NCBI GenBank assembly: GCA_017650105.1
Contig: JAGCFO010000041.1
Location: forward strand, 1-64,000
DNA: 64,000 bases
Direction: 5' to 3'
DNA from: Bacteroidaceae bacterium
Lineage (GTDB): Bacteria > Bacteroidota > Bacteroidia > Bacteroidales > Bacteroidaceae
This document shows positions 1 to 8,269 of the stretch, one piece after another; the stretch's first letter is position 1, and the number at the start of each line of letters is the position of its first letter. Both the position numbers and the translations under genes were made by a program. The notes beneath the pieces are model-generated. The model made no database searches and had not been told where the DNA came from. It saw only the letters and a list, made by a program, of their open reading frames with translations.

Positions 1-130
1 CCAACACGTTGCAAAAAGCATTTCGGAGCCCCCAAAAAAGGAGACTTTAAGGCACGTGAGTTTCCGTGAAAGACAGAACGGACAGAGAGGCCTTATAGGG
101 AAAACCTTGGTTTGCAGGTAATTATAGCCA

Positions 131-304
131 AGCGTTACAGTTGTTACAATTACAATTAAAAAAATGAAGGGTGCCTTTTTCTCCTTATATAGCCTATTTT
201 CTATCTAATTATTTAATGTATATATAGTTATATAGATAACAGATAGAAAAAGGAAAAAATGGCACCCTCAAAAAATAAATTGTAATAATTGTAACTGTAA
301 CGCT
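131..304. repeat. 174-bp interrupted palindrome
   Basis: The left arm AGCGTTACAGTT (131-142) pairs with AACTGTAACGCT (293-304). GGGTGCC (169-175) pairs with GGCACCC (261-267). TTTTCTATCT (197-206) pairs with AGATAGAAAA (241-250). Between these blocks the arms still match partly. The outer arms are rich in TTACA/TGTAA spaced about 9-10 bp. It is not followed by a T-run like a simple terminator. It could be a protein-binding or replication-associated structure or the end of an element lying to the left; function unknown. Confidence 0.75.
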
Positions 305-710
305 CAGTCATTCATTTTTCACCTAAAAAGCTTAAATACAACACCTTGCGTAAACGGCTATTCTTCAACTATGACAGTTTTTCTCTAAAAAAGGACAAAA
401 AAGGGGTGCAAAAAACGCCTTTTTAGGGCTGAAAAAGGCGCGTTGGAACTCCATATATCGATGTTTTTCCTCTCTAGAAAGCCTAGTTAGCTGCTCAAAG
501 CGAAGGCTGTTTTGCTCTCCATCTGCATGTTTTTCGGGGCGAAAGGGGGCGTTTTTCGTTGCCGGAAGCGAAATTCCGGAGTTCAAAACGGCTGTATTTT
601 GAAATCTAATTGTCACGTTTGGATTGCACTTTTGCGCAGCGCGGAACCAATCAGAATTGAAAAAACTTGGAAGACTTTTCAAGAGCCGGATATGTTAGGA
701 GAGAAAAGAA

Positions 711-800
711 TTATGAAGAAGGGAAAAAAATTTTTGGAGAACACATATCGCGCGCTGAAGAAAGGAAAAATCTTTTTGAAGAAAGAATAATTCTTTTTAC
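711..800. repeat. 21-bp-family intergenic repeat, copy A
   Basis: This copy contains two GAAGAAgGGAAAAAnTTTTT-like units. The core ATATCGCGCGCTG (755-767) is the reverse complement of the CAGCGCGCGATAT core seen in copies at about 7190, 14240 and 46975. See the findings for the family description. Confidence 0.7.
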
Positions 801-1037
801 TCAAAGAAGCCTGCTGAATGGATAAACACGCATTTTTTGTTAAACTTCGCGCCGATAGAGTTAAACTATAAAACAGTATTGTTTAACAATAATTCCTCAG
901 AGTTTAACTGGAGAAGTGGGGTTAGTTCTTGTCTGTTTTTTGCCCGCATATGGCGTCAGAAGGGGAGAAATTCGGGCTTAGGGCAAAAAGATTGAAAAAA
1001 AACGGGCAGAATGCTTGGCGAATTGCGAGAGTTGCAT

Positions 1038-1045
1038 TACCTTTG
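1038..1045 (+). promoter_or_regulatory. Promoter -7 box of the tRNA-Asn pair
   Basis: TACCTTTG matches the Bacteroidetes primary-sigma -7 consensus TAnnTTTG. It lies 25 bp before the first tRNA, so transcription would start about 15-20 nt upstream of the mature 5' end. Confidence 0.7.
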
Positions 1046-1070
1046 CTGCGCTTTTTGAAAAAGAAGTATT

Positions 1071-1144
1071 GCTTCATTAGCTCAGTTGGTTAGAGCACCT
1101 GACTGTTAATCAGGGGGTCCTAGGTTCAAGTCCTCGATGAAGCG
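1071..1144 (+). tRNA. tRNA-Asn (anticodon GTT)
   Basis: A 74-nt cloverleaf. The acceptor stem GCTTCAT/ATGAAGC is a perfect 7 bp. The D-arm is GCTC...GAGC. The anticodon stem CCTGA/TCAGG carries the loop CTGTTAA, giving anticodon GTT, which reads AAC/AAU. The T-loop is TTCAAGT. The T-stem CTAGG/CCTCG has one mismatch at its second pair. The discriminator is G1144 and CCA is not encoded. The first of two identical copies. Confidence 0.95.
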
Positions 1145-1159
1145 CAAACAAAACTTACT

Positions 1160-1233
1160 GCTTCATTAGCTCAGTTGGTTAGAGCACCTGACTGTTAATC
1201 AGGGGGTCCTAGGTTCAAGTCCTCGATGAAGCG
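1160..1233 (+). tRNA. tRNA-Asn (anticodon GTT), second copy
   Basis: Identical over all 74 nt to the copy at 1071-1144, including the T-stem mismatch, and separated from it by 15 nt. The two are probably co-transcribed from the single promoter at 1038 and end at the terminator at 1236. Confidence 0.95.
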
Positions 1234-1235
1234 CC

Positions 1236-1268
1236 AGCACCTTGCCACAGCAGGGTGCTTTTCTTTTG
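1236..1268 (+). terminator. Rho-independent terminator after the tRNA pair
   Basis: Stem AGCACCTTG (1236-1244) pairs with CAGGGTGCT (1251-1259) with one G-T pair and a 6-nt loop, followed by TTTTCTTTT. It begins three bases after the second tRNA. The convergent gene ends at 1303, so the hairpin may serve both directions. Confidence 0.85.
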
Positions 1269-1302
1269 TGCCCTCTACTCTCCCTTTGTTGTGGGGAAGA
1301 GG

Positions 1303-3564
1303 CTACCTGATAAGTACTTTCTTGCCTCGGATGATGTAGATGCCGGGAGAAAGTTGTGAGGCCTCGGTGTAGGGGAGCAGGCGTCCCTGCATGTCGTAGA
1401 TGCTCTCTACCTGCCGTCTGTCGTCTGCTGTGAGCCGTGTGTTGCCCGTGTCGTTCATTATCACGAAGTGATGTTCGCGCGTGGGGCTCCACTCAGAGCC
1501 TGCGAGGCAGATGGCCTTCAACGTGAAATGAGTGGCAGGGGAGGGGCTCTGAGGGATTTGGCTTAGGATATCCTCTCCGTTCCACAGTTGAGCCGAAGCG
1601 GTTGGCTTTCCTGCGGAAGAGTTTGCCCACGTGGCAGGCTCGGAGCCGTCGATGGTGTAATAAATGGAGCCTTCGGAGGTATGCAGCGTGAGCATATCCT
1701 CTACCGAAAGGGTGTCGATGCACGATGTGGGCTTCCCGAGGAGTTCCGAATGGTTGAGCACAAGGGTGGGAGCTTCTGTTGTAGGATACCATTTTCTGCC
1801 TCTCAGCTGGGCTATGAACGCATCGGTACGCTGGGGGAACTGCTCGGTGAGCATGCGGTTTCGCTCGGTAGCGAACTGATTGCCTACGGTGTAGAGCTCG
1901 TAGGGCGGCTTGTTGTAGGAGTGCACGTCGCGCCGATAGTCACCCCATCGTGCCGACTCGCAGAAGAGGGCATCGTCGATGTGTGAGTAGAGCGACTCCC
2001 ACGTCGCCAAAGCGCTGTCGGGGGTGAGTGCTCCTCCGTTGAAGCAGTGCCGATAAACCCTGTCGATGTATCGGTGCAGGAACATCCGGTTGGAGATGAG
2101 CTTGTTGAAGATGTCGGTGGGGCATCCGGCGTTGTTGTATCCCAGCACATCGCCGTCGACGCTCTTGAGGATATGCTCGCTGTCCCAGCAAAGGAACTGG
2201 AAGCCCATGTAGGGATTCGCCCTGTTGCGTACGGCGAGCCAGTTGTGCTTGTCCCAGTCGGTGTTGCCACCGTACTGGTTGATAATCATGTAGTCGATGA
2301 AGTTGTCGGCATCGAAGAGAGGCTCAAGTATGCTGTCGGGCTGCTGCTGGGGGTTGAGGCCCTGCATGCGCAGATAGACGCGGTTGGAAGTGTTGTAGTG
2401 TTTGCCGTTGGAGATATACCACGCGGTGCTGTCGACAAGGGTGAGCATCTCGTTCCATTTCTCCAGGTTTCCGTTGCCTGCAACGACAACATGCTTAGCG
2501 CCGTACTCCTCAACCTTGATGACATCGAAATCGTCTTTTGCACCCCAGTAGTGTACGTCGCAGAAGTCGTCGTCGATACGTTCCGAGATGCAGTACATAC
2601 CCCAGTAGAGGCCGTTGAGGAACACATGCGCAAACTGCGCGTTGCTGCTCTGCCAGCCCATCTGTTGCTGTACCGTGCGTGCCCACACATCGCGGGTGTA
2701 CTGTGCGATAGCCCTTTGGGGGCCTTCCTGGTGATGCCACGAGTTGCAGAAAGCTGTGCGCAAGATGAGGGCATTGAACTTGTGGGGAGCCTCTTCTCCG
2801 AAGACGGGATAGTGAAGTTTGCCGGGACCGAACTCATCGCGGAAGACAAGCCTAAGACTGTGCTTGGGACTTTTCTCGGGCACACGGCTGTGTCCTCCGT
2901 GAATCTTCACACCGCAGTTGACCTGCAAATCGTGTTGTGCCTCTCCCCCGAAGAATTCGAACGAGACAGGGCGTTCCCATCCTCGTCCGTAGCCGTTTCC
3001 GGCAGGAGCACCGGTGTAGATGTAGATGCCTCCCTTAGTTTCGTCCTTCTCCTTGCTGAAGAAGTGATTCTTGTCTGTTGCCAGCGAAACGATAGGTAGC
3101 TGCTGAAGTCCCCTGATGATGTTCTCCCGTTGGGAGGAAACGATTTCGGAATCCATCTCATAGTCGGCCTGTGCCGTACCGCTGATGGTAGCGTAAGGCC
3201 CCCATTGCGAGGGATATCCTTCGGGGGAGTTGCTCTGCGAGAGGATGTCGCCGATGAAAAGATACGAAGCCGTTGTCACAGCGCTGCAACTGTCGCCCAG
3301 CAGTGCTATGGCGCGCAAGACGGTGGTGTGCCCGATGTGAAGCTCCTTATTATATAAAGAGGAGTTAGCAGTAGGGCAGGAGCCGTCGGTGGTATAGTAG
3401 ATGGCAGCGTCGGGATTGTCGCAGCTGATGCTGAGTGAGAAAGGCTGGGTGAAGAGCCCGTGCCTGTGGCTGAAGGTAGGCTGAGAAAGCGGCGTCTGTG
3501 CCAAAAGTGCTGCGCAGAAGAACGCAGTAAGAAGGAAAAGAATGGCGCGGAAGGAGCTTCTCAT
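1303..3564 (-). CDS. CotH-kinase-family exported protein with sorting tail
   Basis: A secreted protein of about 753 residues. It has an N-terminal signal peptide (FRAILFLLTAFFCAALLAQ), a chitobiase-C-terminal-like beta domain (about 30-105, with IYYTTDG), a central CotH domain (about 135-570), and a second chitobiase-like module (with IYYTIDGSEPAT, about 620-700). The tail SIYDMQGR...GIYIIRGKKVLIR is typical of type IX secretion cargo. CotH proteins are kinase-fold proteins; in Bacteroidetes they are surface proteins of unclear substrate, often linked to carbohydrate or coat-like structures. I prefer the ATG at 3564; a GTG three codons upstream (3573) is possible. It lies directly downstream of the truncated lipoprotein gene, 17 bp from its stop, so they may be co-transcribed. 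Confidence 0.85.
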   Translation of the reverse strand: MRSSFRAILFLLTAFFCAALLAQTPLSQPTFSHRHGLFTQPFSLSISCDNPDAAIYYTTDGSCPTANSSLYNKELHIGHTTVLRAIALLGDSCSAVTTASYLFIGDILSQSNSPEGYPSQWGPYATISGTAQADYEMDSEIVSSQRENIIRGLQQLPIVSLATDKNHFFSKEKDETKGGIYIYTGAPAGNGYGRGWERPVSFEFFGGEAQHDLQVNCGVKIHGGHSRVPEKSPKHSLRLVFRDEFGPGKLHYPVFGEEAPHKFNALILRTAFCNSWHHQEGPQRAIAQYTRDVWARTVQQQMGWQSSNAQFAHVFLNGLYWGMYCISERIDDDFCDVHYWGAKDDFDVIKVEEYGAKHVVVAGNGNLEKWNEMLTLVDSTAWYISNGKHYNTSNRVYLRMQGLNPQQQPDSILEPLFDADNFIDYMIINQYGGNTDWDKHNWLAVRNRANPYMGFQFLCWDSEHILKSVDGDVLGYNNAGCPTDIFNKLISNRMFLHRYIDRVYRHCFNGGALTPDSALATWESLYSHIDDALFCESARWGDYRRDVHSYNKPPYELYTVGNQFATERNRMLTEQFPQRTDAFIAQLRGRKWYPTTEAPTLVLNHSELLGKPTSCIDTLSVEDMLTLHTSEGSIYYTIDGSEPATWANSSAGKPTASAQLWNGEDILSQIPQSPSPATHFTLKAICLAGSEWSPTREHHFVIMNDTGNTRLTADDRRQVESIYDMQGRLLPYTEASQLSPGIYIIRGKKVLIR

Positions 3565-3581
3565 AGCAAGCACTTTCTTCG

Positions 3582-4523
3582 TTACTTGACAGACTGAAGA
3601 GTTTTCTCACACAGAGAAATTCGCTGTGCTATGTCTCCCGCTTTTGTTTCGTCCAGATTATGGAAGGCTGTTTTCTGAGGTGCTGCTATCCCTTTGCTTT
3701 GAATCCACGCGATGCCGTCTTCGATATCTTTTTCGCGCAGCGAAGATGCAGAAAGGAACTCTTTCCCGTAGCCTGAAGAGCCTCTTGCGTTTATCTGCAA
3801 GACGGCGCATCCTCGCGAAGCATAGAACTGGGCTTCGGGGGAGTATTCCCAGTAATGTCTCTGGGTAGAGGTAGAATGACGCAAGACAACGGTAGGAAGA
3901 TGGTGCGCCTCTTCAGGCGTCTGGTGATGAGGCAACGTGAGGTAGGCATCAATCTCCTGGCCGTCGCGCGCGGGAAACGTGACAGGATAAGTGCGTGCCA
4001 ACCGTTTGTAGAGGCGTGCTTGCGAAGGCGCGTGAAGCAGGCTCACAAAGTTGGAATCAACGTCATACGAATAGTACGAGGCAGGAGTCCTGTCGTTGGT
4101 GGCTTCGATGAGCAGATGGTTCTTCTGCTTATCAGAACGCACGATGCGTACTTGGTACTGCGGGAGGCATGCTTGGATGCGTCCAAACAGATTTCCGAAA
4201 TCCTTGTCGTAGAAATGATGCACGCGGTATTGGCGCGTAGTGAATGATGCAAACAGCGGTTTCCCCGTCTCGGCAGAGCAGAAGATTCCCTCTATGTCGT
4301 AGCGCCACGAGCGGAGGGCATCCTGCTCTTTCTGCAGAGAGGCAAAGGCTGCGGTGTCGTGGGTGGTAACCACAACAAAAGGAAAATCAGGGAAGTCTGC
4401 AGCAAACGAATCGGACACGATGCTGTCTTGCTGGAAAAAAGCTTCGGCTGGCATTGGCAGACGTTGGCACGCCGAGAAAGCCAGAAGAAGGAGCGATATG
4501 AAGAAGGAAGCGCGTGTTTTCAT
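3582..4523 (-). pseudogene. Truncated S9-peptidase-like lipoprotein
   Basis: About 313 residues from the ATG at 4523, which begins a lipoprotein signal (ISLLLLAFSAC, lipobox Cys at residue 18 or so). A start 20 codons upstream would put extra residues before the signal and is unlikely. The C-terminal third resembles the alpha/beta-hydrolase region of S9 (prolyl-oligopeptidase-type) peptidases: EAQFYASRGCAVLQINARG, SGYGKEF, DIEDGIAWIQSKGI. The protein then stops where the nucleophile motif GGSYGG would follow, and the usual HGGP is replaced by RHSTST. The catalytic Ser, Asp and His are therefore absent. It is either a decayed gene or a non-catalytic derivative; the intact lipoprotein start leaves the second option open. 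Confidence 0.6.
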
Positions 4524-4557
4524 AGGAGAAAAATGTGAGGAACTTTGAGGAAAAAAA

Positions 4558-4989
4558 CTACAAGTCGTCATCTTCATCTTCATCGTCGAAGGGGCTCAGC
4601 TCATCGAAGAAGAAGGGAGTCTCCGACTGGAAGTCGTCGAGCTCGCGCCTGTCTTTCTTCGTGGGGCGCCCTGTGCCTCGCGCACGATTGATGAATCCGC
4701 TAATCTTGTTCATCTCCAGAATCTCGTACTGCTCTTTGGGCGTGAGGTTCTCGAGCATCTCGGGCACCAGCTTGGCTCCCACGCGGTTCTCGATAGCCTG
4801 GAGAACCTTGAAAGTGTAGGTGACAGGCGGCTTGCGCACGTTGATGATGTCGCCTTCCTTGATATTTTTGGAAGGTTTCATGGGCAGGCCGTTCATAGTT
4901 ATCTGTCCCTTCTTGCAAGCGTCTGTTGCCATAGAGCGCGTCTTATAGAGGCGTACGGCCCAGAGCCATTTGTCGATGCGTGCTTCCAT
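4558..4989 (-). CDS. S4-domain RNA-binding protein (Hsp15/HslR-like)
   Basis: 143 residues. The N-terminal S4 fold is clear: RIDKWLWAVRLYKTRSMATD, then GQITMNG and NIKEGDIINV. The family (Hsp15) binds stalled 50S subunits carrying nascent chains. The C-terminus is a strongly acidic tail (DDEDEDDD). It lies 12 bp downstream of pth and is probably co-transcribed with pth and rplY, all of which have translation-related roles. Confidence 0.85.
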   Translation of the reverse strand: MEARIDKWLWAVRLYKTRSMATDACKKGQITMNGLPMKPSKNIKEGDIINVRKPPVTYTFKVLQAIENRVGAKLVPEMLENLTPKEQYEILEMNKISGFINRARGTGRPTKKDRRELDDFQSETPFFFDELSPFDDEDEDDDL

Positions 4990-5001
4990 AGTGCTGTGGT
5001 G

Positions 5002-5622
5002 TTATTTCTCTGCGTCAGGCTTTTCCTCCGATGGCGTGTTTGCCGAAGGGAGGGTAGGCTTGCGCTTGTTGTAATGATTCATCGTGAAGTTGAGTCCTGA
5101 GAGGCAGAACGACTTTATCATCTCGATGGCTGTGGGGAACTGGCTCTCGATGATAGCGTTGTCGTCGGGGCCGAACGAGCTGAGGACGAAGTCGCATTGT
5201 GCTCCGCGTGGGAAATCGTTTCCTATTCCCATACGCAGGCGGGCGTACATCTGCGAGCAAAGAATCTGCTCGATATGCCTCAGCCCGTTGTGTCCTCCGG
5301 CTCCTCCTTGCCCTTTCAGACGAAGGGTGCCGAGGGGAAGCGACAGGTCGTCGACGACGATGAGCAGGTTCTCTGGTTCGATTTTCTCCTTGTTCATCCA
5401 GTAGCGCACGGCGTTTCCCGAGAGGTTCATGTACGTTGTGGGCTTCAGCAGAACGAGCTGGCAGTTCTTTACCGACGTGTATGCCACGAAGCCGTATCGC
5501 CTGTCTTCAAAAACGATATTGGACGCCTTTGCAAAGGCGTCCAATATTCTGTAACCAATGTTATGTCGGGTATCCTGGTACTCGTCGCCCGGGTTTCCCA
5601 AACCAACAATCAGGTACTTCAT
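5002..5622 (-). CDS. pth: Peptidyl-tRNA hydrolase
   Basis: 206 residues; cleaves peptidyl-tRNA released from ribosomes to recycle tRNA. Visible family motifs: [11 protein letters not shown] at the start, DTRHNIGY with the catalytic His20, [20 protein letters not shown] with the conserved Asp, and [12 protein letters not shown]. The C-terminal extension ([11 protein letters not shown]...) is charged and slightly longer than in E. coli Pth. It lies 9 bp downstream of rplY, the usual ctc-pth order. Confidence 0.97.
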   Translation of the reverse strand: MKYLIVGLGNPGDEYQDTRHNIGYRILDAFAKASNIVFEDRRYGFVAYTSVKNCQLVLLKPTTYMNLSGNAVRYWMNKEKIEPENLLIVVDDLSLPLGTLRLKGQGGAGGHNGLRHIEQILCSQMYARLRMGIGNDFPRGAQCDFVLSSFGPDDNAIIESQFPTAIEMIKSFCLSGLNFTMNHYNKRKPTLPSANTPSEEKPDAEK

Positions 5623-5631
5623 CCCTAATGA

Positions 5632-6255
5632 TTACTCTGCGGCAGCTGCTTCCTCGCCTTCTTCACCTTCTGCGGCAGAAGTCTCGCGTGAGCTGCGTGT
5701 GGTCATTACACCGCAAACAACGCTGTCGGCAGGGCTAACCATTTCAAGTCCTTCGAACGAGAGGTCGGCAACCTTGATGCTCTTGCCGAGGGCAAGGTTG
5801 GTAACGTCGATGACGAGACGCTCGGGAATGTCACTGTAGAGGGCTTTCACCTTTATGCGGCGCGAAATCTGCTCAAGCTTACCACCAGCCTTTACACCTG
5901 CAGCCAGTCCTGTGAGCTGAACGGGAACAGCCATAACGATAGGCTTTGCCTCGTTGATCTCGAGGAAGTCGATGTGGAGGACGTTATCCTTCACGGGGTG
6001 GAACTGGAGCTCCTGAAGAATGGCGTTGTGAAGCTTGCCGTCGATAGTGAGGTCAACGACAAAGATGTCGGGAGTGTAGACGAGCTTGCGGATGTCGTCC
6101 TTCTTCACTGTGAAGTGAGTGGCAACGGGAAGGCCTTTGTCGTTTTTCTCCTGTCCGTAAATTACGCAGGGAATGAGATTCTGCTTGCGCAGTTCGCGTG
6201 AACTTTTCTTACCTACCTCTTGACGAGAGGTTCCTGAGAGCTGAAATGTTTTCAT
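5632..6255 (-). CDS. rplY: 50S ribosomal protein L25/general stress protein Ctc
   Basis: 207 residues, the long two-domain (Ctc/TL5) form. The N-terminal L25 domain (SRQEVGKKSSRELRKQNLIP, CVIYG) binds 5S rRNA; the C-terminal beta domain contains RIKVKALYSDIPERLVIDV and NLALGKSIKVADL. The end is an acidic Ala/Glu-rich tail. It is the first gene of the rplY-pth-S4 operon. The promoter region upstream carries a tandemly duplicated 86-bp unit (6355-6520), so its transcription may be affected by promoter duplication. Confidence 0.95.
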   Translation of the reverse strand: MKTFQLSGTSRQEVGKKSSRELRKQNLIPCVIYGQEKNDKGLPVATHFTVKKDDIRKLVYTPDIFVVDLTIDGKLHNAILQELQFHPVKDNVLHIDFLEINEAKPIVMAVPVQLTGLAAGVKAGGKLEQISRRIKVKALYSDIPERLVIDVTNLALGKSIKVADLSFEGLEMVSPADSVVCGVMTTRSSRETSAAEGEEGEEAAAAE

Positions 6256-6353
6256 TCTTTTGTCTTTTTTAAGTGTTACTCTAAATTAAGTTTGTTTGCT
6301 TAATTCGCCATCACACCTTCTTGTATAGTGCAATGCTTTTCGCAAAGTGGGCG

Positions 6354-6361
6354 CAAAGATA
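6354..6361 (-). promoter_or_regulatory. Promoter -7 box of rplY
   Basis: On the minus strand: TTTTG, 19 bp, TATCTTTG, then GCGCCC. This is a full match to the Bacteroidetes promoter. It is the gene-proximal copy in the duplicated unit; the distal copy (6440 end) reads TATCTTTAAC. Confidence 0.8.
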
Positions 6362-6520
6362 CGGCTAAATGAGTGAAAAACAAAATAAATTAGCGATTTA
6401 TTTTTTTTCTTCCGAGTGAAAGTATCTAAAACCGCAGGTTAAAGATACGGCTAAATGAGTGAAAAACAAAATAAAATCATGATTTATTTTTTCTTCCGAA
6501 TGAAAGTATCTAGAAAAGTG
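6355..6520 (-). repeat. Promoter-bearing tandem repeat, locus 1
   Basis: Two units, 6355-6440 (86 bp) and 6441-6520 (80 bp), each beginning AAAGATACGGCTAAATGAG on the plus strand. Each holds, on the minus strand, a -33 TTTTG and a -7 TATCTTT box, plus an inverted repeat with outer arms AGATAC/GTATCT and an inner AAATAAA/TTTATTT hairpin. Of the 393-bp gap between rplY and the next gene, the remaining 6521-6648 shows only AT-rich sequence and a weak ATTCTTTC/GGAAGAAT hairpin that could end the upstream gene. Confidence 0.85.
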
Positions 6521-6648
6521 ATTTTTTCATATCATTCGTGTTTTTGTATTGATAGGGAACAATCACTAATAATTCTTCCTTTTTAGAAAGAATCACCAAT
6601 AAAAGCACAATATTCTTAGAATGCGATAGTTTTGTGAGAACTTTTTTC

Positions 6649-7068
6649 TCAGAAGTCCAAATTCAAGTCTATTTCTTCCTTCAGCGTAAGGTCTTCGTCG
6701 GGGGCGGGGACGTTCTCGGGCTCTTCGGCAGGAGCTGCCGTCTCTTCGGGAAGAGGAGCATCGGCAGGAAGTTCGTCCTCGGTGCCCTCCTGTTCGTGAA
6801 TGAAGCGGATGGCGTTGCTCAGGGCGTCGATGAACTTGCTGAAGTCCTCTTTATAAAGGAATATCTTGTGCTTCTCGAAGTTGAACTGTGCGCCCTCGCT
6901 GCCTTCGACGGCAATTTTCTTGCTCTCGGTGATGGAGAGGAACAGGTCGTCGTTCTTGCCTCGCTTCACGTCGAGGTAGTATATGCGCTTTCCCGCACGC
7001 ACGGCTTGGGTGAAGATGATGTCTCGCTCACGGTCGAAGTGTGGTTCTTCCTTTTTCTTGTAATCCAT
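6649..7068 (-). CDS. PUR-alpha-like nucleic-acid-binding protein (DUF3276)
   Basis: 139 residues. The core (IIFTQAVRAGKRIYYLDVKRG, DDLFLSITESKK, HKIFLYKEDFSKFIDAL) matches the short PUR-alpha-like DUF3276 family of Bacteroidetes and spirochaetes, which bind single-stranded DNA/RNA. The C-terminal 45 residues are Pro/Glu/Ala-rich and acidic, without predicted fold. It has its own promoter and appears monocistronic. Confidence 0.85.
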   Translation of the reverse strand: MDYKKKEEPHFDRERDIIFTQAVRAGKRIYYLDVKRGKNDDLFLSITESKKIAVEGSEGAQFNFEKHKIFLYKEDFSKFIDALSNAIRFIHEQEGTEDELPADAPLPEETAAPAEEPENVPAPDEDLTLKEEIDLNLDF

Positions 7069-7107
7069 ATCAATCTCTCCTTATTCTTTTGTTTACTAAA
7101 TCCGCCA

Positions 7108-7115
7108 CAAATTTA
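7108..7115 (-). promoter_or_regulatory. Promoter -7 box of the PUR-like gene
   Basis: TAAATTTG on the minus strand, 40 bp before the start codon at 7068; fits TAnnTTTG. Confidence 0.65.
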
Positions 7116-7170
7116 CGATTTATCTGTACAAAGCAACAAAAATGAACACTTTTTTTTACCTCCCCGATTT

Positions 7171-7250
7171 TTTCTTTCTTCAGCGCGCGATATGAAGAAG
7201 GGAAAAATTTTTTTCGAGAAGGGAAAATTTTTTATTCCTTCTTCATATTT
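7171..7250. repeat. 21-bp-family intergenic repeat, copy B
   Basis: Core CAGCGCGCGATATG (7191-7204) between TTTCTTTCTT and AAGAAGGG arms, followed by units GAAGGGAAAAATTTTTTT and GAGAAGGGAAAATTTTTT. The rest of the 308-bp gap (7069-7376) holds the minus-strand promoter above and no other recognisable element; I could not identify a clear -7 box for the sigma-factor operon. Confidence 0.8.
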
Positions 7251-7376
7251 TTGCATGCTCCAGACATCTTCTCGAAGCGCTTTTTGATATCGCTCGGACG
7301 AGCAAGGGAAACCCTTTTTTCTGAAGAAAATGTCTCGACCGACTTAAGAATTTGCCCCTTTCGACGTATATAGAGT

Positions 7377-7883
7377 ATGACGCAAGAAGAATTCTCACGA
7401 CTGGTTCCCCGCCTGCGGCGCCGAATGCTCTCGGTAGCACGCCGTTTCTTCGGCAACGACGATGATGCCGAAGATGCCACACAAGAGGCTCTGGCTAAAC
7501 TGTGGCAGCGCTGCCGCATGCTGAGTGCCGAAAGGAACATCGACGCCCTTGCCGTGATGATAGCCAAGAACGAGTGTGTCGACATCTATCGCAGAAGAGA
7601 GCAGACACTGAGCATCGACGAGCAGACACCCCTCCAACTTGCTTCAGAAGGAGAGGAAGCGGATGCGGCGCTGCTGCAGCAGGAACGTCAGACGGAGATA
7701 GACGCAGCAATCGGCAAGCTGCAGAAACGAGAGCAGCAGATTCTGCGTCTGCGCTACGAGGACGAGCAGACAACACGTCAGATAGCCCTCCAGACAGGCA
7801 TCCCGCACCCTTCGGTGCAAAGCATGCTCAGTATGGCAAAGAAGAAACTGAAACAATACATCAAAAACAACAAAGAAAAATGA
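7377..7883 (+). CDS. ECF-type RNA polymerase sigma factor
   Basis: 168 residues. Region 2 is visible as LVPRLRRRMLSVARRFFG...DDAEDATQEALAKLWQ (about 9-45); region 4 as QQILRLRYEDEQTTRQIA followed by HPSVQSMLSMAKKKLKQY. It is the right size for an extracytoplasmic-function sigma factor, which directs transcription in response to an envelope signal. Its last bases ATGA overlap the start of the next gene, a membrane protein of anti-sigma-like layout, so the two are translationally coupled. Which genes it controls cannot be seen. Confidence 0.9.
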   Translation: MTQEEFSRLVPRLRRRMLSVARRFFGNDDDAEDATQEALAKLWQRCRMLSAERNIDALAVMIAKNECVDIYRRREQTLSIDEQTPLQLASEGEEADAALLQQERQTEIDAAIGKLQKREQQILRLRYEDEQTTRQIALQTGIPHPSVQSMLSMAKKKLKQYIKNNKEK

Positions 7884-8269
7884 AACGCGAAGACAAATCA
7901 GAAGAACTTCTCTATCGCAGCATGATAGAAGAGCTGATGCCCGGAGCCGAAGAGTACGACAGGCTGCTGGCTTCGGGAGAGGCTCCTGCCCGAAGGAAAG
8001 GCTCCGCACGCAAGGCAACACGCATGCGCCTGACAGAGCTCTGCGGCATAGCAGCAATGGCTGTCGGAGTGGTGTTCATGATAAGACATTTCGACGTAAA
8101 CGGCACATCCCCAACGGTATCGACAGCATACCAGATCGAAAACGTAACTCCCGACGTCGCATCACAGGATGCCGAGAAGAGGGAGAAAGAGATGCTGATG
8201 CTGATAGTAGAAGACGTTGCCCGCAGAATGGCAGAACAGGAACTTAACTCTAAAACCTACATATTATGA
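7880..8269 (+). CDS. Small membrane protein, probable anti-sigma factor
   Basis: 129 residues, starting at the ATG in the ATGA overlap with the sigma gene. The cytoplasmic N-terminus is acidic, with SMIEELMPGAEEYDRLL. One membrane segment follows (LCGIAAMAVGVVFMIRHF, about 54-71), then a short outside tail with a charged helix. This layout, one TM segment encoded directly after an ECF sigma factor, suggests an anti-sigma factor. No zinc-binding HxxxCxxC is present, so this is inference from position and topology. Its own stop overlaps the next start (ATGA). Confidence 0.6.
   Translation: MKREDKSEELLYRSMIEELMPGAEEYDRLLASGEAPARRKGSARKATRMRLTELCGIAAMAVGVVFMIRHFDVNGTSPTVSTAYQIENVTPDVASQDAEKREKEMLMLIVEDVARRMAEQELNSKTYIL

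Larger units (their letters stand above)
1..1037. other. Gene-free left edge of the window
   Basis: I see no convincing gene here. Two open frames of about 100 and 92 codons (365-682 minus, 512-790 plus) overlap each other, have no recognisable domain, and the second runs into a 21-bp-type repeat, so I treat both as chance. The stretch holds a large palindrome at 131-304, a 21-bp-family repeat at 711-800, and short inverted GTTAAAC/GTTTAAC motifs between 838 and 909. It ends at the tRNA promoter. Confidence 0.6.

Noticed and set aside
365..790. Two overlapping small open frames at the left edge
   Set aside because: Opposite strands, no domain, one runs into a repeat.
2047..3099. 350-codon open frame on the plus strand
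   Set aside because: Lies opposite the CotH gene, whose signal, domains and tail are clear; shadow frame caused by codon bias.
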